This document shows, in pieces, positions 1 to 6,480 of a DNA stretch of 7,466 bases. The translations under genes were made by a program, and so were the position numbers. The notes under the pieces were generated by a model. The model saw nothing but the letters and a program-made list of their open reading frames with translations, had not been told where the DNA came from and searched no databases. The stretch's first letter is position 1; every line of letters begins with the position of its first letter. Source of the stretch: Caulobacteraceae bacterium. Lineage in GTDB: Bacteria > Pseudomonadota > Alphaproteobacteria > Caulobacterales > Caulobacteraceae. The stretch spans positions 1-7,466 of the forward strand of contig CANGRP010000130.1 of assembly GCA_947456005.1 (NCBI GenBank), given 5' to 3'.

Positions 1-1598
1 GCTGGGCGGGAGTCCGCCTCCCGGGCCGCCTGCCGGGCCCGCTCGACGACCCGTCGGGCATAGGCCTCCACGTCGCCGTCGAAGGGACGGACCGAACCGT
101 CCTCGGCCAGCCAGAGCCGGTCTGCCACCAGTTCCATCAGCGAGCGGTCGTGGGTGATCAGGATCACCGCCCCCTCATAATCGTTCAGGGCGTCCAGAAG
201 GGCCCGGCGGCTGTCGATGTCGAGGTGGTTGGTGGGCTCGTCGAGGATCAGGAGGTGGGGGGCCTCCATCGCCACCAGGTTCAGCAGCAGTCGCGCCCGT
301 TCGCCGCCGGAGAGGTTGGCGGCGGTCGTCTCGACCTTGTCCACGCCAAGGCCCCATTGGGCGAGGCGGCTGCGGCGCGAGGCCTCGCTGGCCTCGGGCA
401 GGCGGCGGCGCAGGATGTCGAGGGGAGTCTCTTCCGGGTCCAGGGCCTCGATCTGGTGCTGGTGGAACCATCCGACCTTGAGCCTACGGTCGCGCCAGAC
501 CTCTCCGCCCTGCGAGGCCAGGTCGCCGGCCACCAGGCGGGCGAATGTCGACTTGCCGGCGCCGTTGACGCCGAGGAGGCCGATCCGGTCATCGAGGTCG
601 AGGCGCAGGTTCAGGCCCCTCAGCACCGGCTGTCCGGGCGTGTAGCCCACAGAGGCGTCCTCCATGCGCAGGAGGGGCGGGGCGAGGGGCTTTTCCGGAG
701 AGGGCAGGAGAAAGGGGGCGGTGTGCTCCCGGGCGGCGGCGGACACCGGCGGCAGGCGGGAGATCATCTTCAGGCGCGACTGGGCCTGCACCGCCTTGCT
801 GGCCTTGGCCCGGAACCGGTCGACGAAGGACTGCAGGTGCGCCCGCTGGGCCTCGACCTTCTGGCGCATGGCGTCCTCGACCCGCGCCCGCTCCTCCCTC
901 TGGCGTTCGAAGTCGTCGTAGCCGCCCGGGTACAGCTCCAGGCGGGCGTCGTGCATGTGCAGGATGTGGTCCACCGACCGGTTCAGGATATCCCGGTCGT
1001 GGCTGATGATCAGGGCCGTGTGCGGGTACTTCCGGAGCCGGGATTCGAGCCAGAGGGCGCCCTCGAGGTCGAGGTAGTTGGTCGGCTCGTCCAGCAGGAG
1101 GATGTCCGGCTCTGCGAAGAGGGCGGCCGCCAGGGCCACGCGCATCCGCCATCCGCCGGAGAACTCCGCCATCGGTCGGGCCAGGTCCCCTGGGGTGAAT
1201 CCCAGGCCTGACAGGATTTCCGCAGCCCGTGACGGCGCCCGGTCGGCGCCAATCTCGGCCAGGCGGCCGTAGATGTCGCCGATCTCCTCAGGCGGCGCGG
1301 TCTCCAGGCGGGCCATGAGGCTCGCCCGCTCCTCATCCGCCGCCAGGATGGTGTCGATCAGCGAGACGGGTGTGGCGGGGTGTTCCTGGTCGACCGCGGC
1401 CAGACGCGCGCCCCGGGGCAGGCTGATCTCACCGTCACCCGACCGGGCCTGGTCGCGGATCAGCCCGAACAGGGTGGACTTGCCCACGCCGTTCCGACCC
1501 ACCAGCCCGACCTTGGAGCCAGGCGGAAGGCTGACGCTGGCCCGGTCGAGGAAACGTCGTCCCCAGGCGTCGTGGGTAAGGTCGCGGATCTGCAGCAT
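1..1598 (-). CDS. ABC-F family ATPase, YheS-like (3' end outside window)
   Basis: This is a soluble protein with two ATP-binding cassettes and no membrane segments. ABC-F proteins bind the ribosome near the E site and act in translation. The frame is open from ATG 1598 to the window edge (532 codons). Cassette 1 has Walker A GRNGVGKS (34-41), signature SGG (147-149), Walker B DEPTN (170-174) and switch His200. Cassette 2 has Walker A GVNGAGKS (343-350), signature SGGE (430-433), DEPTN (453-457) and His483. The inter-cassette linker around residues 254-275 contains the basic QSFVDRFRAKASKA stretch typical of ABC-F proteins. Layout and motif wording resemble E. coli YheS (about 637 residues, from memory), so roughly 100 C-terminal residues, often a coiled coil, lie beyond the left edge. 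No clear ribosome binding site precedes the ATG, but the cassette begins right after it, so the start is plausible. The gene diverges from ndk. Uup or EttA is less likely. The family is certain; the subfamily is an inference. Confidence 0.94.
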   Translation of the reverse strand, partial: MLQIRDLTHDAWGRRFLDRASVSLPPGSKVGLVGRNGVGKSTLFGLIRDQARSGDGEISLPRGARLAAVDQEHPATPVSLIDTILAADEERASLMARLETAPPEEIGDIYGRLAEIGADRAPSRAAEILSGLGFTPGDLARPMAEFSGGWRMRVALAAALFAEPDILLLDEPTNYLDLEGALWLESRLRKYPHTALIISHDRDILNRSVDHILHMHDARLELYPGGYDDFERQREERARVEDAMRQKVEAQRAHLQSFVDRFRAKASKAVQAQSRLKMISRLPPVSAAAREHTAPFLLPSPEKPLAPPLLRMEDASVGYTPGQPVLRGLNLRLDLDDRIGLLGVNGAGKSTFARLVAGDLASQGGEVWRDRRLKVGWFHQHQIEALDPEETPLDILRRRLPEASEASRRSRLAQWGLGVDKVETTAANLSGGERARLLLNLVAMEAPHLLILDEPTNHLDIDSRRALLDALNDYEGAVILITHDRSLMELVADRLWLAEDGSVRPFDGDVEAYARRVVERARQAAREADSRP

Positions 1599-1657
1599 GA
1601 CGGCGCGGTCTCTAACAGAGCCTGGCCCCGGCGTCGCCAGGTCCTTCCCGCCCGGTG

Positions 1658-1686
1658 TTGGCGAGCGGCGAGGGTGCGGCTATAAG
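1658..1686 (+). promoter_or_regulatory. Candidate sigma-70-type promoter of ndk
   Basis: A TTGGCG -35 box (1658-1663) and a TATAAG -10 box (1681-1686) are separated by 17 bases. This is a good match to housekeeping promoters in otherwise GC-rich DNA. It predicts a start near 1693 and a leader of about 50 bases before the ndk ATG. It lies in the 143-base gap between the divergent ABC-F gene and ndk. The opposite-strand promoter is not evident; a weak TGTTAG lies upstream of the ABC-F start. Transcription has not been measured. Confidence 0.5.
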
Positions 1687-1698
1687 CCCGCACCCTTC

Positions 1699-1713
1699 CG
1701 GCCCGGCGGGCCG
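1699..1713 (+). other. Short GC hairpin in the predicted ndk leader
   Basis: CGGCCC and GGGCCG form a perfect 6-bp stem around a GGC loop, a few bases downstream of the predicted ndk transcription start. No run of T follows, so it is not an intrinsic terminator. A hairpin so near the 5' end could stabilise the mRNA, or it could be a chance product of GC-rich sequence. Confidence 0.3.
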
Positions 1714-1741
1714 ACAGTTCCACACCTGAAGACAGGCTCAC

Positions 1742-2161
1742 ATGACCCAACGCACCTTCTCGATCATCAAGCCGGACGCCACCAAGCGGAACCTGACCGG
1801 CAAGATCAACGCCGTGATCGAGGACGCGGGCCTGCGCATCATCGCCCAGCGCCGCATCCACATGACCCCGGCCCAGGCCGGTCGCTTCTACGCGGTCCAC
1901 AAGGAGCGTCCCTTCTACGGCGAACTGGTCGAGACCATGACCTCCGCCCCCGTCGTCGTGCAGGTCCTGGAGGGCGAGAACGCCGTGGCCCGCTACCGCG
2001 AAGTGATGGGCGCCACCAACCCCGAGCAGGCCGCCGAGGGCACGATCCGCAAGCTCTTCGCCCTGAACGTCGGCGAGAACTCGGTGCATGGCTCGGACAG
2101 CCTTGAGAACGCCGCGATCGAGATCGCCCAGTTCTTCAGCGAGGCCGACATCGTCGGCTGA
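1742..2161 (+). CDS. ndk: Nucleoside diphosphate kinase
   Basis: Ndk moves the gamma-phosphate from one nucleoside triphosphate (usually ATP) to another nucleoside diphosphate through a phospho-histidine intermediate, balancing cytoplasmic NTP and dNTP pools. The 139-residue product is full length for bacterial Ndk. It opens with the family's RTFSIIKPDA block (residues 4-13; Lys10 is a nucleotide contact). It has the ERPFYGEL block (55-62), the REVMGATNP segment (86-94), the GTIRKLFA block (100-107) and the active site NSVHGSDS (113-120), with His116 as the catalytic residue. The ATG is preceded by a weak ribosome binding site (ACAGG, 5 bases away). The gene appears to be monocistronic, with a promoter candidate at 1658-1686 and a terminator at 2179-2201. 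Nothing is missing or odd. Confidence 0.99.
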   Translation: MTQRTFSIIKPDATKRNLTGKINAVIEDAGLRIIAQRRIHMTPAQAGRFYAVHKERPFYGELVETMTSAPVVVQVLEGENAVARYREVMGATNPEQAAEGTIRKLFALNVGENSVHGSDSLENAAIEIAQFFSEADIVG

Positions 2162-2178
2162 CGAAGGTCCGGGATGGC

Positions 2179-2201
2179 GGGGGCGGTTCGCCGCCCCCTT
2201 T
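2179..2201 (+). terminator. Rho-independent terminator after ndk
   Basis: A perfect 8-bp stem, GGGGGCGG paired with CCGCCCCC, closes a TTCG tetraloop, the very stable UUCG type in RNA. TTT follows at once, with further T bases in TGCCT. It starts 17 bases after the ndk stop codon. The T run is short, which is common in GC-rich genomes. It should separate ndk from the downstream acyl-CoA genes, which then need their own promoter. Confidence 0.8.
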
Positions 2202-2243
2202 GCCTGACCGTCCGGGTAAGGTAGCACGGCGGCGTTCATCCGC

Positions 2244-2249
2244 AGGGGA
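2244..2249 (+). promoter_or_regulatory. Ribosome binding site fixing the GTG start of the dehydrogenase
   Basis: AGGGGA lies 6 bases before the GTG at 2256. The first in-frame residues after this GTG fit the N-terminal helix region of the family, and there is no good ATG nearby, so this purine-rich motif supports GTG as the start. Confidence 0.65.
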
Positions 2250-2255
2250 CGCGCC

Positions 2256-3413
2256 GTGTCGAACGCCGAGACCTTTCCTGAGATCCGAGAGGCGGTTCGC
2301 CGCCTCTGCGCCGGCTTTCCCGGCGAGTACTGGCGCGAAAAGGACCGGGAGCGCGCCTACCCCGCGGAGTTCGTCCGGGCGCTGACCGAATCCGGCTTTC
2401 TCTCCGTCCTGATCCCTGAAGCCTACGGCGGCTCGGGCCTGGGCCTCGGGGCGGCCATCGCCGTCCTCGAGGAAGTCCACCGCTCAGGGTGCAATGGCGG
2501 CGCGAGCCACGCCCAGATGTACACCATGGGCACACTGCTCAAGCACGGCAGCGAGGCGCAGAAGCAGGCCTACCTGCCCAAGATCGCCTCGGGCGAGCTG
2601 CGCCTCCAGGCGTTCGGCGTCACCGAGCCCGGCGCGGGAACGGACACCACCCGCATCACCACCTTCGCCCGGCGCGACGGCGACCACTATGTCGTCCGCG
2701 GCCAGAAGATCTGGATCAGCCGCGCGGAACACTCGGACCTGATGGTCCTCCTCTGCCGCACGACCGCGAGGGAAGAGGCCGCCCGGCCCAGCGATGGCAT
2801 GAGCGTCCTTCTGGTCGACATGCGCGAGGCGGTCGGCAACGGCCTGACCATCCGGCCGATCCGGACCATGCTGAACCACGCCACCACCGAGCTGTTCTTC
2901 GATGACCTTCGGGTGCCGGTGGAGAACCTGATCGGCACGGAAGGGCAGGGCTTCCGCTACATCCTCGACGGCATGAACGCCGAGCGGATCCTGATCGCCG
3001 CAGAATGCATCGGTGACGCCCGCTTCTTCATCGACCGGGCCAGCGCCTACGCCCGTGAGCGCGAGGTGTTCGGTCGGCCCATCGGCCAGAACCAGGGCGT
3101 CCAGTTCCCCATCGCCCGGGCCCATGTGCAGACCAGCGCCGCTGACCTGATGGTGCGGCACGCCGCCGACCTTTTCGATGATGGCCAGCCCTGCGGGACC
3201 GAGGCCAACATGTCCAAGATGCTGGCCTCCGAGGCGTCCTGGTTCGCCGCCGACACCTGCCTCCAGGTCCATGGCGGCTTCGGTTTCGCCGAGGAGTACG
3301 ACATCGAGCGCAAGTTCCGGGAGACCCGCCTCTACCAGGTGGCCCCGATCTCCACCAACCTGATCCTCAGCCATGTGGGCAACCACGTGCTGGGCCTGCC
3401 CAAGAGCTTCTGA
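2256..3413 (+). CDS. Acyl-CoA dehydrogenase (IVD/CaiA-type active site)
   Basis: This FAD enzyme introduces an alpha-beta double bond into an acyl-CoA and passes electrons to electron-transfer flavoprotein. The CaiA branch runs the reaction as a reduction. The 385-residue length is typical. An N-terminal helical domain (about 1-115) is followed by a beta domain with VTEPGAGTD (122-130) and VRGQKIWIS (147-155). The C-terminal helical domain has AREREVFGRPIG (266-277) and VHGGFGFAEEY (338-348). In MCAD-type enzymes the catalytic Glu follows the RxxxIYQ segment; here that segment reads LYQVAPIST (359-367), with Pro364 at the Glu position. Glu243 in NAERILIA (241-248) occupies the place used by isovaleryl-CoA and long-chain dehydrogenases, so it is the likely base. 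The start is GTG with AGGGGA 6 bases upstream. The stop overlaps the next ATG by one base (TGATG), so translation is probably coupled. A weak promoter-like pair (TTGCCT 2200, TAGCAC 2222) precedes it. The substrate is unknown; assignment to the carnitine or leucine pathway is not supported. Confidence 0.95.
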   Translation: MSNAETFPEIREAVRRLCAGFPGEYWREKDRERAYPAEFVRALTESGFLSVLIPEAYGGSGLGLGAAIAVLEEVHRSGCNGGASHAQMYTMGTLLKHGSEAQKQAYLPKIASGELRLQAFGVTEPGAGTDTTRITTFARRDGDHYVVRGQKIWISRAEHSDLMVLLCRTTAREEAARPSDGMSVLLVDMREAVGNGLTIRPIRTMLNHATTELFFDDLRVPVENLIGTEGQGFRYILDGMNAERILIAAECIGDARFFIDRASAYAREREVFGRPIGQNQGVQFPIARAHVQTSAADLMVRHAADLFDDGQPCGTEANMSKMLASEASWFAADTCLQVHGGFGFAEEYDIERKFRETRLYQVAPISTNLILSHVGNHVLGLPKSF

Positions 3414-4636
3414 TGTACGATCTCCTGAAGGGCCTGCGCGTCGTCGAGGGCTCGGCCTTCGTGGCCGGTCCGACCTGCGGCCTCTATCTCGCCCAGCTGG
3501 GCGCCGAGGTCATCCGCCTCGACAACATCGGCGGCGGGCCGGACTTCAACCGCTGGCCCCTGAGCCGGAGCGGCGACAGCTTCTACTGGGAGGGGCTGAA
3601 CAAGTCGAAGAAGTCCATCGCCATCGACCTGTCACGGCCCGAGGGCCGGCGCCTGGCCCAGGAGCTGGCGACAGCGCCGGGCGACAACGGCGGGGCGTTC
3701 GTCACCAACTTCCCGGTCGAAGGCTTCCTGTCCTACGAGGCCCTGTCCGCCCTGCGCGCCGATCTGGTCTGCGTGCGGGTGATGGGCTGGGCCGATGGTC
3801 GCCCCGGCGTCGACTATACGATCAACAGCGCGGTCGGCGTGCCGCTCTTCACGGGCCATGCCGATGATCCGCGCCCTGTGAACCACATTCTGCCGGCCTG
3901 GGATCTCCTGACGGGTGGCTATGCGGCCTTCTCCCTGGTCTCGGCCCTGATGGCGCGGGGCCGGGACGGGAAGGGGCGGGAGGTGCGCCTGCCCCTGTCC
4001 GACATCGCCGCCGCCAGCCTGGCCAATCTGGGCATGCTGGCCGAAGCCACCCTGGGCGAGGGTGACCGGCCGCGGGTGGGCAATGACATCTTCGGCGCCT
4101 TTGGCCGTGACTTCACCACCGCCGATGGCGTGCGGATCATGCTGGTGGCGATTACGCCGCGCCAGTGGTCGGGCATCCAGCCGCTTCTGGGCATTGTCGA
4201 GGCGGTGAAGGCGCTGGAGGCCGAGCTCGGCGTCGACTTCGCCCGAGATGAAGGACTGCGCTTCACCCACCGGGACCGGCTGGTCCCGATCTTCGACGCG
4301 GCTATGGCCCGCCACAGGCTCGCTGAGCTGACGCCGGAGTTCGAGCGCCTTGGCGTCTGCTGGGGCCCCTACCAGACCCTGTCCCAGGCGGCGAAGGACC
4401 CCCGACTCTTCGCCGGCAACCCCGTCTTCTCGACCCTGACCCATCCGTCGGGCGAGACCTATCCCGCCGCGGGCTTCGCCGGCACCGTGCCGCAGGATGA
4501 GCGCCAGCCGGCACGCCCGGCCGCCCGGCTGGGGCAGCATACCGACGAGGTCCTCGCCACCGTGCTGGGCCTCTCGTCGGCGCAGATCGGCAAGCTTCAT
4601 GACGACGGCGTGGTCGCCGGACCGGAGGGCAGATGA
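3413..4636 (+). CDS. Class III (CaiB/BaiF) CoA-transferase, 2-methylfumaryl-CoA isomerase-like
   Basis: Family III CoA-transferases move CoA between carboxylic acids through an aspartyl intermediate. A few members move it within one molecule. The 407 residues match the family's usual length. Visible family features are an N-terminal nucleotide-fold start (GLRVVEGSAFVAGP, 7-20), AQLGAEVIRLD (27-37), GLNKSKKSIAID (61-72) and the second-domain GRDGKGREVRLPLSD (183-197). Asp164 in PAWDLLTGG (161-169) matches the catalytic Asp of formyl-CoA transferase. VEGSAF, IGGGPDFNRWP, VTNFPVEGFLSY, VDYTIN, VNHILPAWD and GAFGRDF strongly recall Mct, 2-methylfumaryl-CoA isomerase of the 3-hydroxypropionate bicycle. 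This is my recollection and not a search. The start overlaps the dehydrogenase stop by 1 base and the stop overlaps the hydratase ATG by 4 bases. The family is firm; isomerase versus intermolecular transferase is undecided. Confidence 0.92.
   Translation: MYDLLKGLRVVEGSAFVAGPTCGLYLAQLGAEVIRLDNIGGGPDFNRWPLSRSGDSFYWEGLNKSKKSIAIDLSRPEGRRLAQELATAPGDNGGAFVTNFPVEGFLSYEALSALRADLVCVRVMGWADGRPGVDYTINSAVGVPLFTGHADDPRPVNHILPAWDLLTGGYAAFSLVSALMARGRDGKGREVRLPLSDIAAASLANLGMLAEATLGEGDRPRVGNDIFGAFGRDFTTADGVRIMLVAITPRQWSGIQPLLGIVEAVKALEAELGVDFARDEGLRFTHRDRLVPIFDAAMARHRLAELTPEFERLGVCWGPYQTLSQAAKDPRLFAGNPVFSTLTHPSGETYPAAGFAGTVPQDERQPARPAARLGQHTDEVLATVLGLSSAQIGKLHDDGVVAGPEGR
4624..4629 (+). promoter_or_regulatory. 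Ribosome binding site of the hydratase, inside the CoA-transferase gene
   Basis: GGAGGG lies 4 bases before the ATG at 4633, within the last codons of the CoA-transferase gene. With the ATGA stop-start overlap it fixes the hydratase start and suggests both re-initiation and independent ribosome loading. Confidence 0.7.
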
Positions 4637-5418
4637 GCGATTATGCGACGATCCGGGTGCAGGAGGCCGCGCCCGGGGTGGTGCAGGTCACCCTGAACCG
4701 CCCCGAGGCCGCCAACGCCCTGTCGACCGGCATGGGACGGGATCTCCTGGACCTCTGGACCCGCCTCGCCTCGGACACCTCGGTCCGCGCTGCGGTCCTG
4801 ACCGGCGAGGGGCGCTTCTTCTGCGCCGGCGCCGACCTGAAGGAACGCGACGGCATGACCGACGCGGCCTGGGCCGAACAGCATCGCCTGTTCGAGGACA
4901 TGATCCGCGCCCAGCTGGCCTGTCCCTTCCCCGTCCTCGCCGCCGTCAACGGTGCGGCGATGGGCGGCGGCGCGGAGATGGCCCTGGCCTGTGACTTCGC
5001 CTGGGCGGGCGAGAGCGCCCGTATGGGCCTGCCCGAAGCCGGGCTGGGGATCATCCCGGGCCTCGGCGGGACGCAGCTGCTCACGCGCGCCGTCGGCGAG
5101 CGCCGGGCCTCGGAGATGCTGATGAGCGGCCTGCCCGTCGATGCGGCGGAGGCCCTGTCCATCGGCCTCGTCAACGCCGTCCGCCCGAACGAGAGCCTGG
5201 TCGCCGACCTGGTGGCGCGGGCCGTCCTGATCGCCTCCAAGGCGCCCCTGTCGATCCGGGCGGTGAAGGCGATCGTTCGGACCGGCGCGGTGCTGCCCCT
5301 GGACGAGGCGATGGATCTGGAGCTGGCGGAGTACAACCGGCTCTTCACCACCGAGGACCGGCGCGAGGGCGTGGCGGCCTTCAACCAGAAGCGGCCTGCG
5401 GTCTTCCGGGGCGTCTGA
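4633..5418 (+). CDS. Enoyl-CoA hydratase/isomerase family protein, AUH-like
   Basis: This crotonase-fold enzyme probably adds water to a 2-enoyl-CoA in the cytoplasm. The 261 residues equal the family length. The oxyanion-hole segments are FCAGADLKER (63-72; Ala65) and AAMGGGAE (108-115; Gly112). Both catalytic glutamates of true hydratases are present: Glu115 in GGGAE and Glu135 in GLPEAGLG. IIPGLGGTQLL (140-150) follows, and the C-terminal AFNQKRPAVFRG motif (about 249-260) closes the protein. The wording FCAGADLKER..M and the overall pattern are closest in my memory to AUH, 3-methylglutaconyl-CoA hydratase of leucine breakdown, and also fit CaiD-type hydratases. The substrate cannot be read from the sequence. 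The gene overlaps the preceding CoA-transferase by 4 bases with its own GGAGGG site, so it is the third gene of the unit. Its stop lies 3 bases from the stop of convergent purM. A broad crotonase assignment is safe; the AUH likeness is tentative. Confidence 0.94.
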   Translation: MSDYATIRVQEAAPGVVQVTLNRPEAANALSTGMGRDLLDLWTRLASDTSVRAAVLTGEGRFFCAGADLKERDGMTDAAWAEQHRLFEDMIRAQLACPFPVLAAVNGAAMGGGAEMALACDFAWAGESARMGLPEAGLGIIPGLGGTQLLTRAVGERRASEMLMSGLPVDAAEALSIGLVNAVRPNESLVADLVARAVLIASKAPLSIRAVKAIVRTGAVLPLDEAMDLELAEYNRLFTTEDRREGVAAFNQKRPAVFRGV

Positions 5419-5421
5419 GCG

Positions 5422-6447
5422 TCAGGCGGCGGCCAGTTCGCCGCAAACGAAGGCGGCCTCGCCGGCTTCGACCAGGCCGGCCAGGACCTCACCCGCGTCA
5501 TCTGGACGGACAGTCAGGATCAGGCCGACGCCGCAGTTGAAGGTGCGGCGCATCTCGGCGTCAGCCACGCCGCCCACCTCCTGAAGCCAGCCGAAGACCG
5601 GGGGAGGGGCCCAGGCGTTCCAGTCGAACCGGGCTGTCAGACCCTCGGCGATCACCCGGGGCGGGTTTTCGATCAGTCCGCCGCCAGTGATGTGGGCGCA
5701 GGCGCTGATCCGGCCCGCCCGGATCTGCGGCAGGACCTGGCGGACATAGATCCGGGTCGGGCGAAGGAGGGCCGAGGCCAGGGTCTCGTCATCCGAGAAG
5801 GGGGAGGCGGCGCTCCACTCCAGGCCGCTCCGCTCGACGATCCGGCGGATCAGGGAATAGCCGTTGGAATGGGGTCCGGAGGAGGCCAGGCCGATGATCA
5901 CGTCGCCGGCCTTCTGGTCGTCCAGCCGGGGCAGGACCGCCCCGCGCTCCACCGCTCCGAGGGAGAAGCCCGCCAGGTCGTAATCCCCCGCTGCGTACAT
6001 GCCCGGCATCTCGGCTGTCTCGCCGCCCGCCAGGGCGCACCCGGCCTGCCGGCAGCCCTCGGCGATGCCGGCGACGACCCGCGCCGCAGCCTCCACGTCC
6101 AGCTTCCCGGTCGCAAAATAGTCGAGGAAGATCAGGGGTTCGGCGCCCTGGGCCAGCAGGTCGTTGACGCACATGGCCACCAGGTCGATCCCGACCGTGT
6201 CGTGCTGTCCGGTGTCGATGGCGATCTTCAGCTTGGTGCCGACGCCGTCTGTGGTCGACACCAGGAGGGGGTCGGTGAATCCGGCGGCCCTCAGGTCGAA
6301 GAGGGCCCCGAACCCGCCCAGGGAACCGTCCGCACCCGGGCGGCGGGTGGCCTTCGCCAGGGGCTTGATCCGGTCCACCAGGGCGGCGCCGGCGTCGATG
6401 TCCACGCCCGCCTGGGCGTAGGTGAGACCGTTCGGACGCTCGCTCAT
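5422..6447 (-). CDS. purM: Phosphoribosylformylglycinamidine cyclo-ligase (AIR synthetase)
   Basis: PurM closes the imidazole ring in purine synthesis: formylglycinamidine ribonucleotide plus ATP gives aminoimidazole ribonucleotide, ADP and phosphate. From ATG 6447 the product has 341 residues, normal for the family. The N-terminal half carries YAQAGVDIDAG (10-20), the ATP-site STTDGVGTKLK (64-74), DLVAMCVNDLL (88-98), GAEPLIFLDYFATGKLD (101-117) and GGETAEMPGMY (141-151). The C-terminal half carries GLASSGPHSNGYSL (186-199) and HITGGGLIENPPR (252-264). The frame also has a TTG at 6465, but GAAAGG lies 7 bases before the ATG and homologues begin with the short MSxRPNGLTYAxAG-type leader, so I choose the ATG. 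It diverges from rnd over a 70-base gap and converges on the hydratase gene. The purN gene that often follows purM in this class is not adjacent here. Confidence 0.98.
   Translation of the reverse strand: MSERPNGLTYAQAGVDIDAGAALVDRIKPLAKATRRPGADGSLGGFGALFDLRAAGFTDPLLVSTTDGVGTKLKIAIDTGQHDTVGIDLVAMCVNDLLAQGAEPLIFLDYFATGKLDVEAAARVVAGIAEGCRQAGCALAGGETAEMPGMYAAGDYDLAGFSLGAVERGAVLPRLDDQKAGDVIIGLASSGPHSNGYSLIRRIVERSGLEWSAASPFSDDETLASALLRPTRIYVRQVLPQIRAGRISACAHITGGGLIENPPRVIAEGLTARFDWNAWAPPPVFGWLQEVGGVADAEMRRTFNCGVGLILTVRPDDAGEVLAGLVEAGEAAFVCGELAAA
5426..5444. other. GC hairpin at the convergent 3' ends, no T run
   Basis: GCGGCG and CGCCGC form a 6-bp stem with a 7-base loop inside the last codons of purM, just past the hydratase stop. 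It could fold in RNA from either strand. Neither strand has a T run after it, so it is at best a weak or Rho-assisted transcript end. It may simply reflect Ala/Gly codons. Confidence 0.25.
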
Positions 6448-6454
6448 GACCGGA

Positions 6455-6460
6455 CCTTTC
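6455..6460 (-). promoter_or_regulatory. Ribosome binding site deciding the purM start
   Basis: On the minus strand GAAAGG lies 7 bases before ATG 6447. It would fall inside the coding region if the upstream TTG at 6465 were used. This favours the ATG and a 341-residue PurM. Confidence 0.7.
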
Positions 6461-6480
6461 GACAAAATCGCCCGCCGGGC

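Noticed and set aside
150..1211. 353-codon open frame on the plus strand opposite the ABC-F gene
   Set aside because: The ABC-F frame is continuous with all ATPase motifs. The opposite frame is rich in Gly, Arg, Ala and Val, has no recognisable domain, and is expected by chance in GC-rich DNA.
1621..1641. Inverted repeat CCTGGC / GCCAGG with a 9-base spacer upstream of the ABC-F gene
   Set aside because: Six-base arms are common by chance in this GC-rich sequence. It has no T run and does not resemble a known operator.
1273..2106. 277-codon plus-strand frame running into ndk in a different frame
   Set aside because: It crosses the intergenic region and reads ndk out of frame, giving low-complexity Arg/Pro-rich sequence.
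2200..2227. TTGCCT / TAGCAC as the promoter of the acyl-CoA unit
   Set aside because: Both boxes match poorly and the first overlaps the T run of the ndk terminator. It is too weak to list as a feature, although the unit must have a promoter somewhere near.
1460..2239. 259-codon minus-strand frame spanning ndk and the 5' end of the ABC-F gene
   Set aside because: It runs antisense through the complete ndk gene and across the divergent promoter region. The MNAAVLPYP start has no support.
2484..3386. 300-codon minus-strand frame opposite the dehydrogenase
   Set aside because: The plus-strand frame has clear acyl-CoA dehydrogenase motifs along its whole length. The antisense frame is a codon-position shadow.
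3632..4600. 322-codon minus-strand frame opposite the CoA-transferase
   Set aside because: It is a shadow of the family III CoA-transferase frame and has no recognisable motifs.
2256..5418. Assignment as the carnitine operon caiA-caiB-caiD
   Set aside because: Only the enzyme classes agree. caiT, caiC and caiE are absent, and the transferase wording is closer to Mct than to CaiB.
4641..5501. 286-codon minus-strand frame opposite the hydratase, reaching into purM
   Set aside because: It is a Ser/Arg/Ala-rich shadow that overlaps two well-supported genes.
6463..6465. TTG as an upstream start for purM (six extra residues)
   Set aside because: The GAAAGG site lies between this TTG and the ATG at 6447, at the right distance for the ATG.
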